Positions 1-9,135 are shown, counted from the first letter of the stretch. The stretch is 64,000 bases of DNA from Doryteuthis pealeii (GCA_023376005.1 CM042142.1:44951001-45015000); one strand, 5' to 3'. A program made the numbers and translations. The notes: a model not told the origin generated them from the letters alone.

Positions 1-149
1 AAAATTCCACTTCCTAATGTTTACATTTCTAGAAAGATCAAAGAATTTGCCAAAGAGAGACGAGCACAGAATCCATTTAAGATCGTTTGCAACTGTCATC
101 AACTCAATTATTGGTCGGACTTACTGCCAGCAAGATCTATCTTTTGAAT

Positions 150-756
150 TAACACAAAGGATTAGATTGGTTTGGTTTGTTTTTGTTTTACGGCATATCA
201 ACCTCAGTGGGTCATTTAATGCCGATAAAGTTTTGAAATAAATCAATTCTTGGATAATACAATTTTTTTTATAAATACATTTTTCTATTTAACCCATAGA
301 TGGGACCTAACAGGTACTACCACTCCGGGTCAGAGTGGACCAGGGAGCAATGGTGATGAACGGGGGCTCCACATTCCCCAAACCTCCAAAACTGGAACCT
401 CACCATCAGATAGAGTTTAACGTCATTCCCAGGACATGTAGACCCGCAGCCACCGCCTTCTAGCACCCATATGATAAAAAGGGGTTGGGGCTTGCCATAA
501 GGGCAATAGGGTTGGGAAAATCATATAGGTGCTAGGGCTTGACGTGACCAGCCGATTACCCGCCCGTCTAGCCCAAGATAGGGCCAAAGTGGAGTATTGC
601 ATGTCATGAACTGCTCATCACCTGGGCTCTATCCTTAAGAATTACGGGTCGCAACCCACGGCCAACAGGTGGCCCCATTGGGGGAGTCTTACCCCTCTGC
701 AGAGGTGCAGTCGGTGCATTCTAACGCCCCAGCCGACAGGGCAGTAACACAAAGGA
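150..756 (-). mobile_element. Rep-A retroposon, full-length copy 1, with 12-bp TSD
   Basis: Non-LTR type retroposon of about 580 bp (162-744). Sense is the minus strand: the 5' end is near 744 (CCTGTCGGCTGGGGCG) and the 3' tail lies near 162-200 (GGTTGATATGCCGTAAA, then CAAAC-type repeats). A 12-bp direct repeat, TAACACAAAGGA, flanks it at 150-161 and 745-756, which marks a target-site duplication. Partners elsewhere in the window are at 1584, 25044, 27259, 28921, 38905, 52062 and 58315. I see no convincing tRNA head. The tail matches LINE-I, so target-primed reverse transcription by that LINE is inferred. No long ORF. Confidence 0.85.
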
Positions 757-1574
757 ATACGACAGACTGTGACTTATACATATTACAAGGAACATTACAG
801 ATTAGGATTACGAAGACTAATTACAGACTTGGACTCATATATCACAGATGAAACCTACGGATTAGGATTAACCAATTGGATTCTGGGAACAGCAGAACAA
901 CTGAACTCCTTACAATGGCAACAAGGATTCTAAAATAGGTCTGTAAGATTCAAAGGTGATAATACTTGCAGATAAAACTCCGACAAGGGTTGATAGACAA
1001 AACATTTAATATGGTACAGCACATCGATAAACAGGTACATAATACAAGGAGGTGTACATAAACATACATACATAAGTAAAAGGGGAAAACATAAAAGCAC
1101 AGACATGAGACTAGGAATAGTCCATGCTGTGTGAATCACTTACAGTGATTAGTTCGGCGTTGAAGCCCCAACGAGAGGGGGTAGACCAGAGTCTAACCCG
1201 TGTGCCTCGTAGATCCGGCAGCAGCAAAAAGAGAAAGAGAAAGAGACGTTCAAACCAGCCGCTTAAATATAAACGGCCCCTAGCGGGAACCCTCGAACTA
1301 AACGGGCAGACAACTCTCCAGGCAAATACGAAAGTAACGCCACAGGTCTAATTATTTATAGGTTATACAGTATCTACAAAGTTTTATCTGTTACACGGTC
1401 ACATTTCTTTGAGGAAAATAATTGGGTGTTATTCATAAACACATGCAAATTTGAATGTTTAAAGTTAAAGATTCATTCACACATGAAGCCAATTATGTTG
1501 TACACAATAGGAAAAGAAAGAGAACGAAACAAAGCTAGGGATTACGTGTAGTTTAATATGGAAAGTTTTCGATC
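757..1574. other. spacer between two inverted Rep-A copies
   Basis: About 820 bp of mostly unique sequence. The only notable item is an open frame at 1124-1351 (+, 75 codons) with a very basic stretch KKRKRKRRS. It has no recognisable domain, and I cannot tell whether it is coding. No repeats match elsewhere in the window. Confidence 0.5.
1124..1351 (+). other. unrecognised short ORF with basic, nuclear-localisation-like run
   Basis: 75-codon open frame starting at ATG 1124 and ending at TAA before 1352. The middle contains KKRKRKRRS, which resembles a nuclear localisation signal but is also the kind of run seen in retroelement C-termini. It sits between two inverted Rep-A retroposons. No family recognised, no splice sites or promoter assigned. 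Could be an exon, a retroelement remnant or chance. Confidence 0.15.
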
Positions 1575-2175
1575 ACGAAGTACAAACCGCCCTGTCGGCT
1601 GCGGTGTTAGAATGCACAGAGGGGTAAGACTCTCCCAATGGGGCCACTTGTTGGCCGTGGGTGGCGACCCGTGATGCTTAAGGATAGAACCCGTGTGGAT
1701 GAGCAGTTCATGACGTGCAAAACTCCACTTTGGCCCTATCTTGGGCTAGACGGGCGGTCGGAGAGCCCCCCCCCGATCAATCGGCTGGTCATGTCAAGCC
1801 CTAGCACCTATATGATTTTCCCAACCCTATTGCCTTTATGTCAAGCCCCAACCTCTTTTTATCATATGGGTGCTAGAAGGCGGTGGCTGCGGATCTACAT
1901 GTCCTGGGAATGACGTTAAACTCTATCTGATGGTGAGGTTCTAGTTTTGGAGGTTTGGGGAATGTGTAGCACCCCTTCATCACCATTGCTCCCTGGTCCA
2001 CTCTGACCCGGAGTGGTAGTACCTGTTAGGGTCCCATCTATGGGTTAAATAGAAAATGTATTTATAAAAAAAATTGTATTATACATTAAGCATTGATTTA
2101 TTTCAAAACTTTATCGGCATTAAATGACCCACTGAAGTTGATATGCCGTAAAACAAACCAAACCAAACGAAGTAC
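1575..2175 (+). mobile_element. Rep-A retroposon, full-length copy 2 (opposite orientation), 9-bp TSD
   Basis: Body 1584-2166, reading 5' to 3' on the plus strand from CCGCCCTGTCGG to GGTTGATATGCCGTAAA and a CAAACC tail. Flanked by the direct repeat ACGAAGTAC at 1575-1583 and 2167-2175. It is the inverted partner of the copy at 162-744. A run of C's near 1767 and a few indels are the main differences. Confidence 0.85.
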
Positions 2176-2633
2176 TAAGCCAAGTATTAAATTCCTATTG
2201 GTTAAGACAGAGCAGTGAAGATAGAGAGAGAAACAGAGAGGGATGAGAGATCAGTTTGGAACAAAGCGGTGGCTGGGTGAGACGTGTGTCACTTACTCAG
2301 GACACTTAGACTTGGGGAAAATAGAAATAACTCAAAAGAAAAAAAATAAGATCGTCTTGTGTTATTATTAAAAAAAAACTATGAAATGCACAAGGCAAGA
2401 TATCCTCCTGCAAACCAAAGTTATTTCAGACTCAAACAGCAAAGAATACCAGCCAGTCCAACACCAGACCCAACAACCAGATTCCAGCCTCTCGAAGGAG
2501 AACAGGAATAGGTCAGTATTAGAATAGATAGCATTTCACGATCATTATTATTGATAGGTCATTACTCCCTTCTAAATGAGAGCAACAATGCTACAATGGG
2601 ACATTGAGGATGGATGGATGGATGGAAGGTAGG
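2176..2633. other. no gene seen; purine-rich intergenic DNA
   Basis: Contains a GA-rich stretch at about 2220-2260 and a short GGAT run at 2610-2627. No ORF, splice signal or repeat copy recognised. Confidence 0.5.
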
Positions 2634-3008
2634 ATTTTACGGCATACCAACCCTTGGTATATTTTATGCCGAAGACGTTTTGTTTGATTCATTCTTGATG
2701 GGTGCTCAATCTTTTAAAAACTCTTTTTTTTTCAATTCAACCCATAGATGTGACCCTAATAGATACTACCAATCCGGGTAGAGTGGACCTAGGAGTAGTA
2801 GTGTTAAAGGGGTACTCTGCATTCCCCAGAGATCCAGAATTGGAATTTTACCATCAAATGGTTTAACGTCACACCCAAGTATGTAAGACCCTCAGCTACA
2901 ATCTTCTAGCAAATATACGAAAAGGGTTTGAGGCTTACCATAAGGACAATAGGACTGGGACAATCATACAGATGACAAGGCTTGACGTATCAAGCCGATT
3001 GATCCAAG
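2634..3008 (-). mobile_element. Rep-A retroposon, old diverged copy
   Basis: Follows the Rep-A consensus from the tail side (TTTTACGGCATACCAACC) through 'AACCCATAGATG..GACCCTAA' and 'CTTGACGT..CAAGCCGATTGAT', with many substitutions. The 5' part of the element (beyond 3008) is missing, as expected for 5'-truncation during reverse transcription. No TSD recognised. Confidence 0.7.
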
Positions 3009-3059
3009 CGATATGCACATTTAGTCTTGAAATGTTAACAGTTATGAAATATATCAGAG

Positions 3060-4310
3060 CCATTCAATAGTTTGTTTTTTTTATGCAAAATTTTTTTTTT
3101 TTCAGAATTTTTTTTCCATTTTATTAGATGAAGAGATTAATTTTGCACGATTTAATAGATTTTTTAAAGTAGATATGTTATATCCACGGGGGCATTTTAT
3201 AATTTAGAATAATTTTCATTATTTGCATCAATTAAAATACCAAGAAAAGGAATTTTATTATTTATCTTTAGTTCATAAGTAAATTTGGGAACAGAGTTAT
3301 TTTGAAATGTTTCTTGTAATTTTTTCTATTTCATTAATATTATCTGCTAAAATAAGTATATCATCAGCATAGCGTACATAGATATATTTTTGTGTCATTA
3401 AATATACTAGCAAAAAAAAAACGCTCTCCGGGCGCTGTAAAAAATAATTTTTTGAGAGATATTGCCCGAGGTGGGGAAGGAAATAGATAGAATAAAACGT
3501 TTAATATTTTTTTTAATCAATTACTTACTTCATATCATATTCACTCCACTTCCCTGAGATATTTGTTTTGTTTTACGACTGTAAGGACCACCAAAAAAGT
3601 ATGATTTAATTATTCTGACTCTTAACTTTATAGAAAAATTTAAAAATTGTATGAGTAAAATATATTTTGTTCAGATTTCATAAAATGAAATAATTTCGAT
3701 CGAGTAAAAAATATTTTCCCTTATATATTTTAGGGAAAAACTATTTTAAACATAAATTCATCAAAAGGTTGATAAGTGTAAACATTTTCCAGAAAATTTT
3801 ACTCTTAATTGATTTTTCATAGAATAAAAAAAAAATACTGCGACGTAAGTGATGAGGTAGTTTCGGTTACAGACAAAAAAGAGACCGAATCTCCATTATT
3901 AATAGAGATGGTTTTCTAGATTAAACATGCTAAATATAGGACCCAAAATTGAACCAACAGAGACACTATCAATTTGTGCATATATTTCACCATTATGGTC
4001 GTAAAAGTTAACTTCAGTTGTACAAATTAGTAGTAATTTACAGAGTATAATGGATTAGTTTTTAGAGTGGGGAGAGAAGGGTTGTTGTAGATATTATTCA
4101 TAATGATGTCCATTGTTTCTTTGACAGATACATTTGTAGATAAACTTTCTTTTATGTAATAGCTTTATTGTTAGGTTTTTGTGTTCGGAGTATTTGTATT
4201 AGTTCATGTGCGGATTTGACACTATATTTAGTAGGTAAATATGGTGTAATACTCTGCATTGTTTGGGATTGGTTTATAGCAAATATTATCTTAATCTATC
4301 AAAATATTTG
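3060..4310 (-). pseudogene. Penelope-like element reverse transcriptase, decayed
   Basis: Read on the minus strand, fragments follow the order of a Penelope-like (PLE) reverse transcriptase. Near 4220 is TKYSVKSAHELIQILR. Near 4130-4060 is ESLSTNVSVKETMDII and a YNNPSLPTL stretch. Near 4000-3930 is NGEIYAQIDSVSVGSILG (fingers/palm). Near 3390-3340 is the catalytic YVRYADDILIL, followed at about 3290-3240 by NNKIPFLGILID and then KCPRGYNISTLKNLLNRAK. Frameshifts and stops break it. About 470 bp of AT-rich sequence (roughly 3405-3870) separates the palm motif from YADD, much more than expected, so an insertion is likely. The GIY-YIG part is absent here. The order of motifs makes PLE much more likely than a LINE. 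Confidence 0.75.
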
Positions 4311-4916
4311 TTTTAAGAAATAAGAATTCGGCGAATAAGCAACACCAGATAATTAAGATCTACTTTTTTGAATTTTTGACGATTTGGACGGTCTCATTTA
4401 TAACCATTGGGTGTCGTAAAATTAAGGAACACAAGAATTAATATCTAGATTAGAATTATAATTGTTAGGTTTTAGGTTAGGTTAAATTAGGCTATGTAAG
4501 GGAAAAAACTACGATTAAGAATTTTTATTGGGTCTCAATTCAAATTGTTGTTCTAGCTGTGGGTTGCAGTAAAAAAAAAAATTAAAAACACTGGTCTAAG
4601 GTATACCACACATGGTAAGGTTTAACAAAGCCACCTAGAGGCCATCCGCAGAACTCCTTGGTAGACAATCGAGGTGATGACAATTTGTCTTTTATATCTG
4701 CGGACTACTGATGCGTCGCATGATATGGTTGTGAAGAATGCTTATTCTTTCGTCTGTCTGCCTCTCTCAACTAGGACTTATTTTAAGGGGAGGCTTATAT
4801 TAAAATCATCCTAAAAAAATCACGCTAGTTCTTAATTTGCAGATAGCTCTTAATTTCAGGAAAACAGTTAAAAAACTATGATTTCTGAGGTTAACCGCGG
4901 GTACCTGCATAGTATT
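4311..4916. other. AT-rich region, no gene recognised
   Basis: AT-rich, stop-dense in all frames. One short TTAGGTT-like run near 4465-4485 is too degenerate to call telomeric. Confidence 0.45.
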
Positions 4917-5200
4917 TACCGCGTACCCCACTTGTACGGGTCAGGCACAAAGTCCCTATTAACGTGGGACTACCCACAAGCCGAAGCTCATGGAGTAGCA
5001 GGTGAAAAATTGCGTCGATCCCGTCGGCATTCCCCCTCAAGGGGGCGCCTCAGGCACTGGGCAATAAACCCAGCCCTGCCCCTTTAAATCGAGGGAGCAG
5101 GTGTTGCCTGGGGGGATGGCCCCCTGGGATCGACGCTATTATTATAACAGAACCGGTCCAGCGGCTGAAGCTCACCGGACCCCCGGTCGAAACCGGGCGC
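4917..5200 (+). repeat. GC-rich dispersed repeat, copy 1
   Basis: A GC-rich block in AT-rich surroundings. It shares ordered segments (AACGTGG, CCGAAGCTCATG, GTCGGCATTCCCC, CTCAGGCAC, GGGCAATAAA, GTGTTGCCT) with the reverse complement of 24655-24843. That makes it a dispersed repeat rather than a CpG island of a gene. Several short palindromes are present. Family and function not recognised. Confidence 0.55.
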
Positions 5201-5626
5201 GGGCTGCATTCGAGGAAAGTGAAATTGTGTATATAGAGGAGGTGGGGTGTTGGATTTGATTATGAATAGCATCTTTGATTATTAATGATATTTTTGGTGT
5301 AAGCAGATGCATTAACGACGTAGGAACTAAACGTAGAATAATTGTCAGTCTTCTTTTGTTTTTATTGTTGTTATTTATTTGTTTGTTATCTTTTTCCTTT
5401 TTTTGTGCACCTGCAAAAGGAAACATATCGTGTCAAAATGAGAGTAGAAACATTTTTTTTTTAAAGATCTTTTTCCTGCTTAATGGAAACATTTATCAGG
5501 AACGAACGCTGATAATGCAGATAAATATCCATGTGACATAAGTCAATTTATTTTATATAAAAAAATATCGGCATTTATAATTCCTTAAACAAGGAAATAA
5601 AACATTACATGCGCACTATTTAGCAC

Positions 5627-5627
<1 letters not shown>

Positions 5628-5668
<41 letters not shown>

Positions 5669-5677
5669 ATATATATA

Positions 5678-5715
<38 letters not shown>
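5628..5715. repeat. (TA)n then (TG)n microsatellite
   Basis: Perfect dinucleotide runs, (TA)n with one phase slip followed by (GT)n. Confidence 0.95.
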
Positions 5716-5716
<1 letters not shown>

Positions 5717-5756
5717 ACACAAACACATATATATACATACATATATATAGATATAT

Positions 5757-5850
5757 ATGAGGTAGGTAAAAGGATAGTGAACAAGAAATGATAACTCAAA
5801 ACAAAATTTGAGTTATCATTTCTTGTTCACTATCCTTTTACCTACCTCAT
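5757..5850. repeat. perfect 44-bp palindrome with 6-nt loop
   Basis: Arms 5757-5800 and 5807-5850 are exact reverse complements (44/44). The loop is ACAAAA. Transcribed from either strand it would give a perfect hairpin of 94 nt. (TA)n tracts lie on both sides. No transposase or TSD identified. The sequence CATACTGTCGGATTC just right of it recurs at about 14670. Confidence 0.95.
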
Positions 5851-5880
5851 ACTGTCGGATTCTACTCCATCCATCCTATC

Positions 5881-5988
<108 letters not shown>

Positions 5989-6102
5989 GCTCGTCGTATA
6001 ATGTTTATTGTCGTAGGAAATGGACACATTGCGACGAGTTCAAATCTTAGACCAGGGTTTTTGTATTTCACTTATATGCGTAGACGTTTTTTCTTTGCAA
6101 TA

Positions 6103-6143
<41 letters not shown>

Positions 6144-6306
6144 TTTTGGATGTTTGTTTATTTAGAAACGTTGCTGAATAAAGTATATATTAAATTTTTA
6201 CTTGAAGGCACTTACAACGCATGTATCGCATAAAATTCGATACTTTTTCTTATAGAAAATGAACTTGACAAGTGTAATCCCAGCAAAGGATGGCTCGATC
6301 TGTAGA

Positions 6307-6352
6307 ATACCGTACAGACTGTTTCGACTTTATTAAGTCTCATCAGCGGTAT
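6307..6352 (-). ncRNA. hammerhead ribozyme, minus strand
   Basis: Reverse complement, identical over its 46 nt, of the motif at 6559-6604. On the minus strand the order is stem I 5' strand (6352-6347), core CTGATGA (6346-6340), 5-bp stem II with a 4-nt loop, GAAA, a very short stem III, then the UA cleavage site and stem I 3' strand ending at 6307. All invariant core positions are kept. Confidence 0.85.
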
Positions 6353-6558
6353 ATACTAACGATTTCCCTCCGACAGAAATCGAAACCGGGACTTCAGCAG
6401 ACACAGTGAAACACTAGTGAAACACTTTTATCGCCTCGGCCACAGTACACAGCTGACCATCCTAGCGAAATTAAGCTTGTCAAATGATACTACTACACGC
6501 CTCTACCATAATTGGTAAGGGGGCGTTTCGATTTCTGTCGGAGGGAAATCGTTAGTAT

Positions 6559-6604
6559 ATACCGCTGATGAGACTTAATAAAGTCGAAACAGTCTGTACG
6601 GTAT
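6559..6604 (+). ncRNA. hammerhead ribozyme, plus strand (minimal, type I layout)
   Basis: Stem I is AUACCG (6559-6564) with CGGUAU (6599-6604), 6 of 6 pairs. The core CUGAUGA is 6565-6571. Stem II is GACUU (6572-6576) with AAGUC (6581-6585), loop AAUA, including the conserved G10.1-C11.1 pair. GAAA is 6586-6589. Stem III is CA/UG with loop GUC plus the A15.1-U16.1 pair (6589/6597). The predicted cleavage is after A6598. Very short stem III is typical of hammerheads found in Penelope-like elements and in Schistosoma SINE-like repeats. Self-cleavage is inferred, not shown. Confidence 0.88.
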
Positions 6605-6720
6605 TCTACACATCGAGCCATCCTTTGCTGGGATTACACTTGTCAAGTTCATTTTCTATAAGAAAAAGTATCGAATTTTATGCGATACATGCGTTGTAAG
6701 TGCCTTCAAGTAAAAATTTA

Positions 6721-6724
<4 letters not shown>

Positions 6725-6758
<34 letters not shown>

Positions 6759-6796
6759 ATACACACATGTATATTTATATGCATGCATATATGCAT

Positions 6797-6856
<60 letters not shown>

Positions 6857-6876
6857 GAGAGAGAGAGAGAGAGAGA
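6725..6876. repeat. compound (TA)n/(TG)n/(CA)n/(TA)n/(GA)n microsatellite
   Basis: Dinucleotide runs with purine/pyrimidine mirror order, between the hammerhead repeat and SINE-C. Confidence 0.95.
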
Positions 6877-6877
6877 G

Positions 6878-7136
6878 AAGCACTCGTGTATAATGGTTAT
6901 CGTCGTAAGAAAGGGACATAGTGAGTTCAAATCCTATACGAGAGAGTTTCTATTTCACATAGCGCTACTACCCTTGGGAAAGGTATGAATCCATCTATTC
7001 TCCCTCTGGGTATGGGTAAATAGAATGACATCTGTCTAAGAGGAGGAAAACTCTGAATTAAAATCTTTTAAACCCCGCTTAAAGAATTACCCTTGCTTCG
7101 CATCCTTCTAGTGCGGAGGGGTTGGTAAATATATAT
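6878..7136 (+). mobile_element. SINE-C (Gln-like tRNA head)
   Basis: Head contains 'GTGTATAATGGTTAT' (A-box region) and 'AGTTCAAATCCTA' (B box), like a tRNA-Gln gene. The body has 'CTTGGGAAAGGTATGAATCC', 'TATGGGTAAATAG' and 'GGAAAACTCTGAATT'. It ends in 'GCGGAGGGGTTGGTAAATA', the SINE-C tail. SINE-D follows without a gap. Confidence 0.85.
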
Positions 7137-7270
7137 TACCACTCGTGTTGTAATGGTTTGCAAGTTAGTCTCTTAGATCTGTTATTACTGAAAAGCGAGT
7201 TTGATCTCGCTGGATGCCACATACTTCTGACCTTGTGTTAAATCCTACCTGTACGGTAGGGGTTCCCAAC
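7137..7270 (+). mobile_element. SINE-D fused head-to-tail behind SINE-C
   Basis: Gln-like tRNA head ('GTTGTAATGGTTTGCAAG'; B box 'GAGTTTGATCTCG'), then 'GACCTTGTGTTAAATCCTACC'-type 3' part shared with SINE-C. Its normal end GGGTTGGGTAAATA is replaced by sequence that reads GGGGTTCCCAACC, a hAT-like terminus. Confidence 0.75.
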
Positions 7271-8462
7271 CTTTATTTGCTATGCCCTACCTAATCATCA
7301 CTAAAATCCTGATGCCTCCCATGTGGTAATATTTAATTCTTATAATTTAAAAGATGAACTTCGTTTGAGCTGAATAAGTTTAAAACCCTAATATTTTGAG
7401 TTTGAGTGTGAGTTTTGTTTAACTGCATATAAACCGCTGTGGGTCATTTAATGCCAAAAAAGGTTATTTTGGATTCCAGTCTTTAAAGTAGTGGTTCTAT
7501 GGAGATATTCGGTTATGTTTTGTTATATCTTGTTGAAAATGTTGCTTTTTTTTTTAATTTAAAATGTTTTCAGGGTTTGTATTCTTAAATATGTCCCTCA
7601 GGTTTCTTGCTTGATAGTAATTAGTGCGGATATGTTAAAGGCTGTTACAATTTAGAAGAATATGTTTGGTTGTAAGTTGTACTTTGCATGCCGGGTACAC
7701 TGGAGTATCCTCCCCATTTAACAGGTACGAATGGGTAATGTGGGTGTGCCTAATACGCAATCTGGCGAATATTACTTCTTCTCTTCTAATACTTCTGTGG
7801 CCTTTCGGTCACTCTCTAGAAGCGTCTTGTATTTCGTGGAGTTTGTTTTGGGTCTGATTGTCATGATTTCTGCCATTTGTCTAATATAAATTTGTTTATG
7901 GTTGGTTTCAGATCTGTACATGGGATTTTAGATTTTTTCATATCTGTTTGAAGTGCTTTTTTCAGCTTTGTCTGCTTTTTCATTTCCTTGGATGTGACTT
8001 GGTATCCAGGTGAATATGATGTTATTATTTTTAGAGAGGGTGTTTAGTTTTTTAAGAGCTTCGGGATCAGAGGAGATGATGTGTCTTTGTTCTGTAGTGC
8101 TAACAGGACTGAAAAAAAAACTTCAAAAGAACGAGCTACGAAAAGTAAAAATGAAATAAATAAAAGACAGAAAATATTTTTTTTAAATAAGAATTGAAAA
8201 TTTTGGACCCAGAACTCGTTAGTCTCAATTGTCTCCCCTTTAAATATCAAATTGCTCCCCTGTTATGCTTTAGTAATAGTAGGTACTTTTTATAATATCA
8301 GAATTTTTCCTTGACTTCCGAACCATTATACCACGATTAAAAGCAACAAAGGGGGATTTATTAACTGCTCTTAATGCCACCCTGTTAACCCCCACCGCCC
8401 ATTTTTGCCTCACAACCCAACCCCATTTGCCTCATCCCCCCTATATTTTGGGAAACACTGAT
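7257..8462. mobile_element. possible hAT-like non-autonomous element hosting a LINE-I fragment
   Basis: Left end GGGGTTCCCAACCTTTAT and right end ATATTTTGGGAAACACTG resemble hAT terminal inverted repeats (CAGTGxTTCCCAA type). No 8-bp TSD is recognised and the left terminus overlaps SINE-D, so the boundaries are uncertain. The interior holds the LINE-I fragment at 7408-8110 plus AT-rich filler and C-rich DNA at 8385-8450. Confidence 0.35.
7408..8110 (-). pseudogene. LINE-I fragment: RNase H domain, C-terminus and 3' tail
   Basis: Minus-strand translation gives an RNase H piece (KKLNTLSKNNNIIFTWIPSH, then GNEKADKAEKS). It is followed by the C-terminal zinc-knuckle-like region ARLRIRHTHITHSYLLNG and QLTTKHILLNC typical of I-clade LINEs, then DIFKNTNPENIL and a stop. 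Frameshifts and stops are present. After the coding part the 3' end reads GGCATTAAATGACCC then GGTTTATATGCAGTTAAAC, the same tail as Rep-A and SINE-5S. 5'-truncated. Confidence 0.8.
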
Positions 8463-8590
8463 TTAACTCATAGATGGGATCCTAACATACACTGTTACAT
8501 AGTTCGTGGTTAGCCTACGAATTATATCTTTAAGTGTAGTAAAATTCAAATAACGGTATGGTAAATGGAAAGTTACCATTGATCGTTATA
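8463..8590 (-). other. Rep-A scrap and AT-rich DNA upstream of candidate promoter
   Basis: 8462-8487 reads ATTTAACTCATAGATGGGAT, an isolated piece of Rep-A. The rest is unique. Confidence 0.5.
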
Positions 8591-8596
8591 GACAGT

Positions 8597-8632
8597 TATA
8601 AAAGTGATTGGCATGCGTCGTTCACCTTCTCT
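8597..8632 (+). promoter_or_regulatory. candidate TATA-box core promoter
   Basis: TATAAAAG at 8597-8604 lies about 25-30 bp before TTCACCTTCT (8621-8630), a plausible initiation site. GATTGG (inverted CCAAT) occurs at 8606 and 8651. The sequence downstream to 8902 has higher GC content and no repeat, then a coding start. Inferred from motif spacing only; TATA matches also arise by chance in AT-rich DNA. Confidence 0.35.
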
Positions 8633-8926
8633 GACCTAGACAACGTTATTGATTGGCTGAAGGCGAGCGTGAGAAGGAACTGACAGTTAGATTTTAGCAT
8701 TTAATTGAAAGGAGCAGACGCAAAGATTTTGCTCCCAAGATGCCAACTTCTCACTGCATGGTTGAAAACACTTTTGGGCTTCCGGTTTTTAATTTAAAAA
8801 ATAAATAAAGTCTTGCCTAATTATTACCAATCCTTTTATCAACAACGAATTGAGCAGACAACCCAGTCCAACAGAAGGAAGGAACCAACCAAGAAGAAGA
8901 AGATGGCTGCCGCCGAAGCAAAACCA
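8630..8926 (+). CDS. candidate host-gene first exon (coding part 8903-8926, MAAAEAKP) with GTAAGT donor
   Basis: Coding begins at ATG 8903 in a good context (AAG before, G after) and gives M-A-A-A-E-A-K-P. It is cut at 8926/8927 by GTAAGTACC, an almost ideal splice donor (phase 0). The 5' leader from about 8630 has upstream ATGs (8612, 8740 and 8758 regions), so an additional leader intron is possible. Downstream exons are not identifiable in this window; the intron would have to run through repeats. I do not recognise the protein from eight residues. What supports it is the combination TATA box, unique leader, A-at-minus-3 start and strong donor. Confidence 0.4.
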
Positions 8927-9134
8927 GTAAGTACCTATCTCCTCTCCTTTCTCTCATCTCGCAATGTATATACCCGACATGAAGCGGGTATATAACAATA
9001 CTACCATTCCCGGTCAGAGTATACCATTAAACAACGAAATCCCCCCAAAAACTAGACAGAAATGAAGACCATCGTTACTCACAGGCAGAAAAGCGTTATA
9101 TTGTAAAGATAGATGGATGAAAAGGGAGACATAG

Positions 9135-9135
<1 letters not shown>

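Larger units (their letters stand above)
6191..6720. mobile_element. inverted repeat carrying two hammerhead ribozymes and a tRNA-like promoter region
   Basis: Arms 6191-6386 and 6525-6720 are reverse complements at 195 of 196 positions (one mismatch, G versus C, at 6300/6611). The 138-bp centre is 6387-6524. Each arm carries one hammerhead motif. On the minus strand the centre contains an A-box-like TGGCCGAGGCGA (about 6432-6443) and a B-box-like GGTTTCGATTTC (about 6375-6386). So the left half reads as a tRNA-derived SINE (Leu/Ser-like head) with a hammerhead and a (TA)n tail, and the right arm as a 5'-truncated copy starting at the B box. (TA)n runs flank both outer ends. Alternatives are a PLE pLTR-type inverted unit or a palindromic duplication. 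Confidence 0.85.

Noticed and set aside
6191..6720. Simple MITE with terminal inverted repeats
   Set aside because: The arms contain hammerhead ribozymes and B-box-like sequence and end in (TA)n, which fits retroposon copies better than a DNA-transposon TIR; no TSD seen.
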